From assembly GCA_036925085.1 (NCBI GenBank), contig JAUPFP010000048.1, forward strand, positions 372,001-436,000: a stretch of DNA of 64,000 nucleotides, read 5' to 3'. Shown here one piece after another: positions 1-11,910 of this stretch. Made by a program: the position numbers and the translations under genes. How positions within the stretch are numbered: position 1 is the stretch's first letter; each line of letters starts with the position of its first letter. Source of the DNA: Brachycybe producta (Eukaryota > Arthropoda > Diplopoda > Playtdesmida > Andrognathidae). The notes under the pieces were generated by a model. It was not told the DNA's origin. It saw nothing but the letters and a program-made list of their open reading frames with translations, and ran no database searches.

Positions 1-289
1 GGTTTCCTGTTTTTTTGGGCCCGTCGGGAGGGGGTCGGCAAATTGGGAATTGGGAAGTAAGCGAAATGGGATAAAATACATTTAAATTGAAGTTATTGGG
101 CGTGTTCAGTTAACTTCTACAATTTTTGTTTGTCCTTTGAGCTGCTCCATTTTTTTGTTGTTGTTGAACTCTTTTGTACACTCTTTGTCAACTCAGGCTG
201 TCAACTAGGGCAAAATATTTCTGTTCCTGGTTTACAATTCAGTTACTATATATTTTGCAAAAGTATGCCCTATAACCCCACCATAACCT

Positions 290-455
290 CGCTTAACGTT
301 TCCTCTGAAAACGTTACATCGCTATAATTCTGGTTGACCAAACTACAGATAGCTTTGTAAAGAAGCGCCTTTGTACAGGACCTTTACTCCAATAATGGTT
401 CTCTATTAAGGATGCCATTTTCAGGAATGCATTCCAATCGTTATGTCATCAACTT
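290..455 (+). repeat. Dispersed repeat, copy 1 (partner near 39715-39880)
   Basis: This segment resembles 39715-39880 in order and spacing. Shared words include TTAACGTT, CCTCTG/ACGAA, TTGACCAAACTA / TTGATCAAACTA, AGCTTTGTA, TTTACTYCAATRATG, and GGAATGCATTCC / GGAACGCATTTC. The two copies are about three-quarters alike by eye. The class is unknown. Confidence 0.5.
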
Positions 456-460
456 AAGCA

Positions 461-830
461 GCATTTACACGAGGCTGGTTGACTGGCTTCATGTGGGCAG
501 AACAGGCCTGATTTTTCGGGCAAGTTGAGATTTGCCTGGCTAGGCAGGCCGGCTTACCCATGGAGTAGGTTTTGAGCCAGTTGGCCGAGTAAGTGGCTTC
601 CCCACCACCATTTTTCTTGACTGGCACCACAACTGGTTTCTTGTGGACGGTTCCAGGGCTGACTGGCCCATCAAGAGCCAGTTGTCATCAGCGTGTTATA
701 GCTGGCCCTCAAACCTGCATCATTTAACCTCTGTGTGGACGGGCCACTTGCAATTTACAAGTCAGTCACTGGCGTCCGTCAAACTGACCCCAGTTTAATC
801 TGCCAATATATACTGGCCTCATGTAAATGC
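461..830. mobile_element. Short inverted-repeat element (MITE-like), about 370 bp
   Basis: The ends are inverted copies: GCATTTACACGAGGCTGG at the left and, read on the other strand, GCATTTACATGAGGCCAG at the right. The interior is more GC-rich than its surroundings, with repeated TGGC/GCCAG words, and has no long frame. This fits a non-autonomous DNA transposon. No target duplication could be fixed. Confidence 0.55.
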
Positions 831-2370
831 AACTTTACTGCTCCTTTAATCATTATGTTACTATGTCTTAATGCAAGAGGGACTGGAATTGATTTCAAAC
901 GAATTGAGAGACATTTTCAAACGCCTACTAAACAGTGTTGTTGTTCATTCTCAGATGTAAGCTTTGAGAAACATACTAACTTTGTTAGTCACAGATCTTT
1001 CAACTGGTGTTTTTTCCCATTCTACGTTTGATTGTAACGCCGGTAGCAAATGAGGTAGGAGTGAAGTCACTGCTTTTAATGGCTGTATGGTACTTTTACT
1101 ATTGCTTGTGACTTGTGGCTGGCTGCCTTTCTGATATCGAAAACACCGGTTTTCTTAAAGAGACCATTGCCTCCAGAAATTTCTTGTGAAAATATTGTCA
1201 GAACTTTAAAGGTGAAAATATTCCTGAAGAATGGCAGGTAGTTTGCAAAATGAACCATTTTGAGATCAGTGTCCTTCAACATTGGTCAAGCAAATTACTA
1301 AATTAGCATAATTCAAAGGGGTGTAAAATAAAAACCCTTTTTAATATTGCAACTAAAAGACCTCAAAACATAACCACAACATTCAACAACATTCTTCTTG
1401 ATCGAATCATTTAGGTCTATGCGTTGTAGTATCGAAATCATGTTTTTGGACACAACATTTCTTTAAACATTTCGTCTATGGTGTCAAGCAGCAGTGCACG
1501 CTGAAGTGTCTTAAGTCTATTCTCTTAACAAAAAATGAGGAAGTTGTGTTTAATTTGTTTATACTGAATCTAGATGAAATTAGGATTAGTTTTTTAGTTG
1601 TTAGTTCTAATTATTTTGTCTTAAATTATCACTGTAGCCTAAATATATATATTGAAGTTTTGATGAAGAAGAAAAAAGTCTTCATTCTTAAGATGCAAGA
1701 TTAGAATTAATGGCTTGAATGATTCTTAATACTTTTTTTTTTTCTCTCTGTCCTACTGACGGTTAAATTCACTTTCTGTATTATTACATGCTGAATCTTA
1801 AGTTGAGTTCTCTTAAGTACACTTTTTATTATTAATTCAGCTGATAGTATCTTTAAATAAACGCGATCAGTTGGGCTCTAGGGTTGACCCATTCTATGGC
1901 ATGGAATGGATGTATTCTATAAATGTCTGTCATAATCAGATTCATTAAATTATTAAAATTGTTCCATTGTGAAACAACGCCCGCCTCACTTAAGTCTTAA
2001 ATGAATGAACTCTCTTGTGTTTTTTTTTAATACATTTTTAAAAAAAAATCGTTGGTCACTATCTTCTAACCCGTTTTTTTTTCTCCCCCCTTCTTCAACT
2101 TCTCTCTTATGTATATTGTATGAGATATGTTATGAGACACGTAACTTGTTCTCTTCATGAATAATTAACAATTATCAGTTGCTTAATTACGAAGTTATGC
2201 TTGATGAACGTGAGGGAATTTCTTATTGTCTTTTAGGAGTTGATAAAAAAAATAAATTAAGGGGTCTTTCTTTCTTTCTTTAAACATAAAAAAATGTTTA
2301 AACTTTGATGTAAAAAAAAGCGGGTTTGCTTTCACTGTTTTAATTTGGTTGTATGGTAAATTTATATTAG

Positions 2371-2688
2371 GGTGCATTTGAAAACGTACTACCGAAGTAC
2401 GATTGCTCTACGATATTGTTCAGTATGTGTTCGAAAACTTCTGGCAGTTTCTTAGAAATGGGCTCCAATTCTCTCCCGTAGGAAGACCGAGCAAACCAAG
2501 TGAAATAATTATTAGGAGTGACTGGAATTGAAAATACTTGTTGCGTTGATATGCATTTCTAAGTTGTCTCATAAATGGTCGCATGTGTTTTATAAAGTGC
2601 TGCTGCCATTGTCAGAAGTCAACACTTTCTGCAGTGTTGCTGCTCCCTGACTTTGCAGCAAACCTGGACGTTTTCAAATACGGTTCGT
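2371..2688. mobile_element. Element of the GGGTGCATTTGAGAACAC family
   Basis: The left end GGGTGCATTTGAAAACGT and the right end (other strand ACCGTATTTGAAAACGT) form an imperfect terminal inverted repeat about 320 bp apart. Similar ends occur at 11911-12168, 20636-21143 and 30364-30477, and single ends at about 25031 and 39230. No coding frame is seen, so it is probably a non-autonomous DNA transposon. Confidence 0.5.
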
Positions 2689-3248
2689 TCTTCACGAAAC
2701 CTATTTGATAGATCATTCGCCACTGCAAAACGATGTCTCCTCCTTCACTGGGTTCAACTTCAAGTTGTATGTTTAATAGGCCCTAATTAAATAGACAGTG
2801 CCAAGTTTGTGGACACCTTTGCTAAAGAATTTATTTTTTGATTACAAATGAACAGATAATAATTAATATATTAATTATTACTAATAATCGGTTTATTTTC
2901 GCAATTTGTTTTAGAGTTTATCTAATGTCAGTGAATCATTCCGAAAAGTTATTTAATTACTGTTTTGTAATTTTTGGCCGGAGGATGTTGATGGACATTA
3001 TTTTGTTGTTGTTGAAATAACATTGTTTACAATGGTAGGACTTTGTAGCAAAATTATATATAAAAAAACGTACATGCACCTTATCCTCGTCCAATAGAAA
3101 TCTTTTGTACATTTTGGTAATTGAAATACATTTTTATACGATTTTTGTTAATTTTTTTTCTTCAAAAAAAATAGTTCTTGTAAATTGTCACTAAAACAAA
3201 AAAGGTGTTCATCCAAATATCAAACAATGAACATTTCCCATTTTGTAG

Positions 3249-3548
3249 TAATGATTCCCAACCTGGATTCTGCGGAACTTGGGGTTTGCGAGAGCCCGTG
3301 TCTGGTGTTCCGTGAGAATTCGCAAAAGCTTGCGAAAAATGGCAAATAAAAAATAAGGCAATAAATACATTTGGAATATTTTATTCAAAAGTATTAGTTA
3401 TTTATTTAACTCTTCTGCTTTACACGTCTATTTTGTAATTGAACCCCTATTGAACCTAATGTCTCAGCCAGGTAGGGGTTCCTCGAGATTTTACAAAATA
3501 TTTCAAGTGTTCCTCCAAACAAAAAAAAATGAGGTTGGGAATTCACTA
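3249..3548. mobile_element. hAT-like non-autonomous element, about 300 bp
   Basis: The left end TGATTCCCAACCTGG and the right end (other strand TAGTGAATTCCCAACCTC) match the widespread hAT-type terminal motif around TTCCCAACC. The interior has the typical GGAACTTGGGGTTTGCGAG near the left end and GGGGTTCCTCGAG near the right. It has no transposase frame. A clean 8-bp target duplication could not be seen. Confidence 0.45.
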
Positions 3549-4000
3549 CTTTTACAGTAAGTAACAAAACTCAACCATTGCTCTAGGGAGGCCCTAAAGT
3601 GTTTGGACTTTATGATCACTCTGTAGGGTTTATTTACACTATAATAGCAACCATTTAACAACACTTGAATTTACATTTATAATGACCAAGATGTATTTTC
3701 AAATTCTAAAAATTAAATAAGAGAGCGAAGAAAAAAAAAATGTCATTCAGTTCGTCCATTGACCACTAACCACCACAAAAGTATTCTACAAATTAACGGC
3801 CATCTTATTAATTGTCTAATTGGCAGTTATTAAGAGAGCAGATGTTTTTTTTTATATAATATACTGTATATATATTTGAGTGTATGAAATTCATGAGAAG
3901 GGAGAATGAATTTATAGTGTTTAGATATTGTGTAAAAGCCACTTTTCTTTTGAAATGCTCTAACGGTTATGTTTATTTTTAGATTGTTGGTTGGTTATGT

Positions 4001-4004
<4 letters not shown>

Positions 4005-4052
<48 letters not shown>

Positions 4053-4061
4053 CCTCTCTCT
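4005..4061. repeat. (CT)n microsatellite
   Basis: An almost pure CT dinucleotide run of about 44 bp, then CT-rich sequence to about 4061. A 15-base G run follows at 4195-4209. The long minus-strand frame over this stretch is an artefact of the repeat. Confidence 0.95.
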
Positions 4062-4471
4062 TCAGGAGAATCTTCTTCACAGCAAAACAAAAAAAAATAC
4101 ATCTTTTCTGTGTTGTAGTTACTGTAGTTGGGATGAGATTTTAGAGCTTTAAGGGGGAAAGAAATATGGTGGGAGGAGGTGGAAGGTGGAAAAAGGGGGG
4201 GGGGGGGGGTTGACAATTTGGAAATAGGTTTTATTCTGTGCATACAAACATCTAATGTAATTTACTGAAGCAATCTACCGTTTCATTACTGAGCTGTATT
4301 TTATTTTACTTCTGCTTGTTGCTAATGTGTTTTTCTCAAACTTCATTTATGGTTCACAGTCTCATCATCATCATGTTTAGAATAAATATAATTTTTTTTT
4401 TGGCTTTGTCCTCTTATGGGTAAAAAAAAACGATGGAGGAGATAAAAGAATTACGATGTATGTATTTGTTA

Positions 4472-4656
4472 CTGTCAATCTGCGGAATCAGTCAGTCTGC
4501 AGATTGCCTGGGCAATCTGCAAAACAACCAACCTGCTATAGTGAGTCTGCAAAATTCAACACCTAAAATGTATTGACTTCTGCAGATTCACTCACTAGCA
4601 GGTTGGTTGTTTTGCAGGTTGTCTAGGCAATCCGTAGATTGACTGACGTAGATTGA
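4472..4656. repeat. Long imperfect hairpin (about 83-bp arms)
   Basis: The left arm 4472-4554 and right arm 4572-4656 are inverted copies with a short centre. Matching words include GTCAATCTGC/GTAGATTGAC, CAGTCAGTC/GACTGACG, and AAAACAACCAACCTGCTA / TAGCAGGTTGGTTGTTTT. TCTGCA/TGCAGA words recur inside each arm. This is probably a fold-back transposon relic. Confidence 0.7.
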
Positions 4657-5229
4657 CATTAACATGTACATGTTTTAAAAATAGTTTAGAAAAAAAAGTT
4701 CTCACTATTTCGAACATTAAGATAACTTTCTTACGAATTTGAATTGGTTGTCAGGTAAAGCATTTTTGTGCATAGCAGTGTGTAGGACCAAAGTATTACG
4801 CAAAATATCTGACAAAGATTTTGTGTCTTTAGATATGATGTAAGTAACTCCAATAATCATAAATTAACTTAGATGTTACTGAAGAATTTACATTTGGTCG
4901 ATGCAAAACTAAGGGAAGAATCACACATGCTGAAAATCCAGCAGAAATTAGAAATGGAAATAAAAGGCTAAATTATTTCTATGGTCGTTTGCACTGAAAG
5001 ATATACGACGCTTCTGGTAAGTTCTTTACAAAGTGAAATTCTGTTGGATTTTATTATGTGTGGCAGTGTGTGTGTGTTTCTTCCCTAACACTGCTAGCAA
5101 TCAGTAAAATTTATAAATTATCTTTCTATTTACTCTTGCTTATTTGAAGTAATTTTTAGGAGAAATTCTAAATTTGTTAAAAGTATTAACTTCATTTTGC
5201 ATTTTTTTGGTCATTTGTTTTGATGTACT

Positions 5230-5304
5230 GTCAGAAAAAGTTAGGAATCACATAAAACGATATGTTTTCAATATTGTTTTATGTGATTCCTAACTTTTTC
5301 TGAC
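5230..5304. repeat. Perfect 29-bp stem hairpin with 17-nt loop
   Basis: Bases 5230-5258 and 5276-5304 are exact reverse complements (29 of 29); the loop is 5259-5275. The arms begin GTCAGAAAAAGTTAGG. A weaker TGTAC/GTACA pairing extends the stem outward after a small bulge. It could be a very young miniature transposon or a transcribed stem-loop such as a microRNA precursor; the sequence alone does not decide. Confidence 0.85.
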
Positions 5305-5963
5305 AATTGTACATCTTATTTTTGGTGCAATTAATTATACCTGCATCAGTGCATATTGGGAAATGTCATCGTTATTTGATGGTTTTGACAATGCAGTTTG
5401 CATGCTTCGATTGGACTTTTGTCTCTCTGCTACAGGTGTTCGTGGTTGCTTTCAGAGTATTTTTTTTTAAATTAAAATTGAACACGTATAAGTAATTTCA
5501 TGATTACTAACTATTGATTATTTTAACTTTTTAACCAACTTTGAATTTAAAGAAAATATATGTTTGTATTAGTATAATGAATTCAAACTGATTCAACACT
5601 TAGTATTGTAACATTTTGTCATAAAATTACTTTTTTTTACCATTCAATGTGTCCGATAATTCTCTCTAGGCCTATAGTTAATGCTTTTATTTGCCATTGA
5701 CTATCTCTCTATGGGACAGTTTCTTTACAAATACGTTTTCAGTCGAAATTTCTTAAAAAATGTGACTTATTTTGAATTTAACACAACAATTGAGATTTTG
5801 AAAAGTAATTTGATCGATTTCATTTACTAGTAAGGAACTTTCGATACCAAAACTTTAAAAATAGTAACTCCAACTTATTGCAAAATTATAAAATTAAATT
5901 AAAATCGACTCAACGTTCCGTTCTGAAGTTCTGTATGTGCAAATTTCAGTTTCATCATTTACA

Positions 5964-6016
5964 TTTTTAAATTGAAAACAGCATAAATAATATTTATGCT
6001 GCTTTCAATTTAAAAA
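5964..6016. repeat. Near-perfect palindrome, about 26-bp arms
   Basis: The arms around position 5990 are TTTTTAAATTGAAA..CAGCATAAAT and its inverse, with one mismatch and essentially no loop. It lies 240 bp before the candidate exon acceptor at 6252. The function is unknown. Confidence 0.7.
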
Positions 6017-6252
6017 TATCCTAGATCTGAATTAGTTCTGTATTTTTTCGGTAAAATTCTATTAATCTGTGTAGACTTTTTTATTTTTAGTTTATTGTTG
6101 TTTCCTTTGTTTATTGTCTTCCATGAATTTCTGTATTGTTTCTTTTTTTTCCAGTCCACTCCCTGTTTTTGTCTTTTCTGGAAATAAGCAGAGTAAAAAT
6201 TATAATTTTCATCTGTTTTAAGATTTTGTCTTTTTTTGTGTGTCAATTGCAG

Positions 6253-6300
6253 ATGTCCACAACAGGTGTTTCACACATTCGTCTCGACCACTGAAATCTG
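6253..6300 (+). CDS. Candidate 48-nt upstream exon of the ETS1/2 gene
   Basis: This short segment has strong splice signals on both sides: a T-rich tract ending in TCAATTGCAG and the donor CTG|GTGAGT. Two frames are open. The frame ending in phase 1 joins without a stop to the exon at 18282: its last base G plus AA makes Glu. In that frame the exon is phase 1 at both ends, like every mapped exon of this gene. Translation in that frame (VHNRCFTHSSRPLKS) has no recognised motif. The other possibilities are a 5' UTR exon carrying the short ATG...TGA frame at its start, or a chance match. Confidence 0.35.
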
Positions 6301-9096
6301 GTGAGTTTGAACCCGTTTTATTATTATAACTAAGTACTATTTTTTTTTTTTTGGTTTTATATCTTATTTTTAAAGATTTTAAGGTAAATTTTTATTGAAA
6401 TGAATTCATGAGAATATTTTGTGTTTTTTTTTTGACAAGACAGATTTTATTTTCTGTGTTTTGCAAGCGGAATTTCTCAATAAAAATGTGAAGTTTGCTT
6501 AGTTTTATAACCAGTGTGGTTTATGGTTGTTATATTGAAATATTTCTGTGAAAAGTCTGTTGTCATAGTTTTGTGTATTTTGTGTGACGCTTTAATTTTT
6601 TTATATATATATTTTTATTTTGTTCTAGAACACAATTCAGTTATTTACAACAATGAAAGATTTGTTTTTATGAAACTAGAAATGAAATTAATGCCCCCGC
6701 AGGTTTGAGTATACATTTTTTAAGAAGTTCAAATTGGGTTCTCATCACAAGAAGAACGATAACAAAATAGGGTTAAATTTATTATTTTTTGATCAAAGGA
6801 ATGAAATTAAATGGTTTTTTTTTAATCGTTTTGGGGCCCCTGGGTCTTAATTAGCTTCAACTTTTATAATTTTGAAAAAGGATTCTGTTTTTGTTCGACC
6901 TGTAAAATTCGTAACCAATTTGTACAGACTAATTGTGATTTTAAAAAACCCGGTTAAAAAGCACCAAAATGGCTCAGGTGGGCTCAACGGGGCCCATAAA
7001 TCTCAAAAGGGGGCTAAGAATCAAGAATTCTTAAAATTCAACTTGGATTTTTTTTTTCAAAAAACGACAAAAAAATCGGAAATTAAACATTAAACCTCTT
7101 CACAAAATTAACATTTAACTTTAAAATATGAAAATGAATTAACTTGAAAGTAATTTTACTTGAAAATTTCATACGTAGAAATTTTAAATCAAGTAATTTA
7201 AGTAATTCAGTTAAATTTATGAACTCTCGAAACTTACAAAGATACATGTAATGTAAAATGTTAAATATACGGTAGAATGTAGGCCTACAGTATTATTATA
7301 CATGGTCAATAGTTGAACTCTTGAGTAAAAGACACCTTTTTAACCACTTTTGACGTGACGAATGACTCAGACAGTATTCGCAGGTGTATTGAAACTGAAT
7401 TGAAACACTTGACTGTTTGTATGTGTGTTTTTTTTTTAGAAACACACTTCTTCGTAGTTTTGAAACAAAAAAAAACACATTAAATTCCTCTTAACTTTTG
7501 TTTATTGTCGACTTTGGAGGACCGCTTTTTTGTTTTTTCTATCGAAACACCACTCCACTTTCAGCATTGTTTAATTTAAGTTACACACACACATTCACAT
7601 TTAGTTTTCACTCATCCAATATACAAATAAATGCCCTTTTTTTTCTCTACTTTTTCTCTTATTTTATGTGTGTTGAGTGGTTGTTGACTTTTTTTTTCTG
7701 CTTAGTTGTTCGTTTTCCACCTTTTATTACTAAATCAACATTTGTATAAGGGTTTTTATTGTGTTTTAACTAGACCTATTTGAATGCAACTCAAGATATA
7801 TGTATTACAACAGGTAAAGGTTTTTTTTTACGCTTTATCCATCTCACAGTTTACCTTAAAGGTTTTTTTCTTCTTCAAATTGCAAAGAAATCATTTTTAG
7901 TGTGTTTTACAGAAATATATACAAATAGTGTTGTAAGACACACTTAATGTATTTTTTTGTCACAATGGTGCTTTGCTTTACATTTGTATTTTTTTTTGAA
8001 AAACTCCTTGTGTTTTCTCAAACACTTGTCCATTTAGAAAAAAAAAGATAGATCTCAAATCCACTTTTTGCTCACTTTGTCACATTTGTGGCCTTTTTAT
8101 GTAAACAATAAGGAAAATATATTGTGTGTTCCTTTATATAGATTTTTAAACACTTGGGTTTTTTTTTTCTCCCTCTCGTTTGCTCTAATGTAAACTTCAA
8201 ACCCGTATAAAAAAAGCTCAGAAATTGGTTTCTCTTTGAGAATCACATTAAGGTTAATCAATATCAATATCTTCTCTCCATCAATTTCACATCAAACAGC
8301 AAAGTTGAAAATTGAAATAACCCATCAGTTTTGAATTTGTAGTAAAGTTGAGAGATGAGGTTATAGAAACTGGCTTGAAAGAAGGGAGGGAGAGAGTAAA
8401 AAAAATCTCCGGGTTAGAAGATTACCAATTCTCTTCTCTATACTTCTCCTACAACTTGTCCTATTCGGATAGTTTTTGGTGGATCATCATCGTCATCATC
8501 ATAATCATCATCATCCCTCATCATAATGAGTCAATTGAAGGAACATTTTGTGATAAATAATGAATGGAAAATTGCTTTTTATCAGGAGCCAAATGCTGCT
8601 GGCAAACAGGGAGGAGGGTGGATGGGGTTATGTGGTGTTTGGGTTCATGATGATGGCACAGTGTATACTAGCATATTGCACATGTTCATAGATTGAGAGA
8701 GAAACACGTCCCTCACTTGTGACATATTCAACTATTTGTAACCTTGTTAGTGGGCATAAATAACACAAAAGAGAGTAAGCAAACGTTTATGAAATTTAGT
8801 TGATGTGAAGAGACCTCTCTATGTATGAGAAATTGTGGGTGTCACCAAAGTTTGAAGGAAATTGAACAAAAAATTGAAAGTTCTGATTAAAAATGATGAC
8901 GTTTTTTTCTTCTCATAAGATGAGGTTGAGGAACAAGAAATTTTTCATTCCTGTTAATTTACGCTCCTTTTTTCATTAAGGGATAGGTGTCATTGTTGGC
9001 AAGATAAAATATTTATTATTTTTTCTCAATTTATTTTTGTTGGCACCAAGTCTTCAAAAATTATGGATTAACTAACTAAACGGAAAAAAAACCTTG

Positions 9097-9098
<2 letters not shown>

Positions 9099-9173
<75 letters not shown>
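9099..9173. repeat. (AT)n microsatellite, about 75 bp
   Basis: An uninterrupted AT dinucleotide run. The overlapping minus-strand frame with YIYIYI residues is a repeat artefact. Confidence 0.98.
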
Positions 9174-9177
<4 letters not shown>

Positions 9178-10225
9178 AGTTCTGCAAATGACAAAACTTA
9201 ACACATATTTCTTAACTTGAATCAGCTGTCTTGCTGATGTGACGTCATCCATGCATTTGTAAGCTATATGTTCTAGTAAAAAGCTTGATAGATTTTTTTT
9301 ATCGCCATCATTTGGTTTTTTGTTACGAATATTTTCTCTCTTGTTAAATTTCCCCCTGCTGTTTGCATCAAAACTTGGAAACAAATCTTCACACTTATTT
9401 GCATTTCTCATTTTCTGCCATATACTTCATTGTTATGTTCTTTATCCTCTTTCGACTTTTTACGTCAAACGACTGACTCCACTCCCTATTGGTTCCGCTT
9501 GATGGTCAAGAAACATTTGCTATTGGCCAAGTAGAATCTATGAATGGCAAGTCAGAGAAAAGTTAAGCTTTTTTAATGAGAAGACACACGAACAGAAAAA
9601 GAAGAAAAAAAAAATATACTTATTTGAACACCCACTTCACAATGTTTTTTTAATTTTCTGAACTGCGTGTGTTGAAGGAATTCTGTGCTATTTGTTGTCA
9701 CCAAAGTGAACCTGCTAGACTGCTAGGTGCCAATAAGAAAATTCTTGGTACTCTTACTTTTTTTTAGTTCACTCTTAAAGGCTTGGTGTGTCTTTGGGAA
9801 CTTTAGTTGTGGCAAAATAACTGAACATTTGGGTTTTTGCAGTGCAGCCCTAGTAGACTGTCTGAAGAAGAAGAAGTAGAAGTTAACTAAATTTTCTATA
9901 TTCTGTGTTGTGGTGGTGTGTTTTTAACTTTTAATATTGGAATTGTGGAAGGGGGTTATGGATCGGTTACCATCTGTGAAATATCCTTGCGGGCAAAAGG
10001 AACCAAGTTGGCCGTTCAAGTTGTATTTTTCATAAGGGAGAGAGAAGGTTGGGGGAAAAAAAGGAGGGGTAGATTTTGCTCCCTGAGGTTTTTTTTTTCT
10101 CTTCTCTCTTGTGTGTTTCTCACTTCAGTCTGTCTTCGCCACGCTTAACAGTTGACTTGAAAACTGGATGAGTGAGAGGTATAAGGGGAGGGAAAGAAGT
10201 AGTTATAAGTGACCCAAGTTTCTAG

Positions 10226-10356
10226 TATAAGAGAGTAGCAGGTGCTCAGCATGTAGTAATAGTATTTGTGGGCCCAGAGTCAGTTGTGGTACAACCGTCA
10301 ATCGTCGTCTTTATTTCTTCTCTTGTCTTCGCAGTTGAAACAACATAAGATCAAGA
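10226..10356 (+). promoter_or_regulatory. Possible TATA-containing promoter with small 5' exon
   Basis: TATAAGAGAG at 10226 is followed about 50 bp later by an initiator-like TCAGT. Then comes a very good pyrimidine tract ending TCTTCGCAG at 10334, and 22 nt downstream the donor-like GTGAGC. This may be an alternative start or small 5' exon of the ETS1/2 gene. The sequence evidence is only signal-like words. Confidence 0.2.
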
Positions 10357-11478
10357 GTGAGCAAGCAAGTGCCAACAGTTATATATCCCCCTTCACTCCA
10401 ATACACTTTGGATGACTTCATTCAACTTTTTTATTTGTGTGTTTTATGATTGAAAAAATATATTTTAACAAATTCAAATATATTTTTCTTTTGTGATCTT
10501 TTTTTGTGGTTTTTTTCGTGTGGTTTGGTGTTCTTATATGTTGCAGTCAATTAATGAGAAACACTTTTTACACAAAAGGATATTTTCAAAAAAAGAGAGG
10601 ACCACCACCTGTTTTGTTGCTGTACACACTTTGGTACAAGTTTGTTTTTTTTCTCTCTCTCTCTCTCCGTGAAAATATACTGCCAATAAGTAATAAGATG
10701 AGAACTTCGTTAAGTTTTTAACAATTTTTCAAAACGTGAAATTTGGATTAATGGATAATATTAATAATTCACGAGAAGAATCATCTGCTTGTCCATAGTA
10801 TTCGTATGGCTTGTTTTTACCATTGTGCTGTATAGGGGGCAATGGGCGTCAAGACTGTTGTTCGAAGAGGTAATTTGATTGTATATGTAAGATCTACGGT
10901 AAAATAATATACAAATTTATATATTTCTTTTAATAACTCAGTACAAGCGCATATAATATACAATGCATGTAAAAAGGATTTTAATATACACAAGAAAACA
11001 TTTAACATAAATGTTATGTAGGCTTATACATAGTAAATGTTTTTTAAATTTATTCAAATATTAATTATACGAAAACTTAACAGAACTAAATAATATACAA
11101 AAAGCCCTATCTAATTATTTGGTTTGTTGTAATATACTTAATTTACATATATAATGGGCTCTAAATGGATATGTTCAGTGTTACAGACTGTATTTCATCC
11201 CTTATATGACATGCATTATATATTAACTTATTGTTAGTATAGACCTGCTGTATAAGAAATATGATTTTTGTCATAAGGATCAGTTTTGTAAACGGTTTTC
11301 TTCTTTTAAGATCACGAGAGATACTTTTATCAAAAGAAACTCTTGATATTTGGGTAATTATCACAGAACTTTAAGCTTTCATTTCCAACTTCTTTTACTT
11401 TAAAATGTCAGCAATTCCTCCAAGAAGTTTGTATTTGCCACACTACTAGAACTAGGTAACAACATTTAGTTAATTCCA

Positions 11479-11810
11479 TCAAAATTGGTTCAGAGTAGGG
11501 CTGCTAGGTTTGTAGTAAGTAAGGGTAGAATGAGAGTGTGTACTAGAAATGCTCTCAGAGCGTTGGTGAGACAAATTACATGTCAAAATTTATTCTTGAC
11601 AATTTTAAGCGAATGCTAGAAAGAAGGCTCTTGTCCTAAACCCAACTTCAAGTAAAATTTTGCAGGGCATTATATTTGGATAGGGGTGACCGCAATAAGA
11701 AAATAGAGAGATTTCAACACGAGCAGATTCATATTACTTACTGGTCACTTGTTGCTAGGGGTATTCGGCTATGGCACTCACTTGATGGGATTTTTTGTGC
11801 ATGAAAATTT
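11479..11810 (+). pseudogene. Decayed 3' end of a non-LTR retrotransposon reverse transcriptase
   Basis: Two frames on the + strand resemble the C-terminal end of ORF2 proteins of the CR1/L2/Jockey type. The first reads KLVQSRAARFVVSKGRMR, like the family pattern KIQNRAARxV. After a frameshift near 11590, the second reads NFKRMLERRLLS, a stop, then a stretch ending ARGIRLWHSL, like the conserved RLWNSLP. It is broken by at least one frameshift and one internal stop, and no endonuclease or catalytic RT motif is present. It is a 5'-truncated dead copy. Confidence 0.5.
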
Positions 11811-11910
11811 ATTTTATGGAATTCATAATTTGTTATTTTTGGGGGGGGGGGTTATTTTTTTCTTCTTCTGGATTTGGCAATATATGACCTCTCTATGAAA
11901 CTGTTCAGAC

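Larger units (their letters stand above)
1..6252. other. Upstream or 5'-intronic DNA without a supported gene
   Basis: No exon with convincing coding character is seen here. The stretch holds several inverted-repeat elements and hairpins listed separately (461-830, 2371-2688, 3249-3548, 4472-4656, 5230-5304, 5964-6016) and a CT microsatellite at 4005-4061. If the 48-nt exon at 6253 is real, this is first intron or promoter-side sequence of ETS1/2. Confidence 0.6.

Noticed and set aside
4900..5016. Candidate exon ending at a good donor CTG|GTAAGT near 5016
   Set aside because: No supporting acceptor, stops in the frames that would fit, and the ATG frame at 4981 ends in phase 0, unlike all other junctions.
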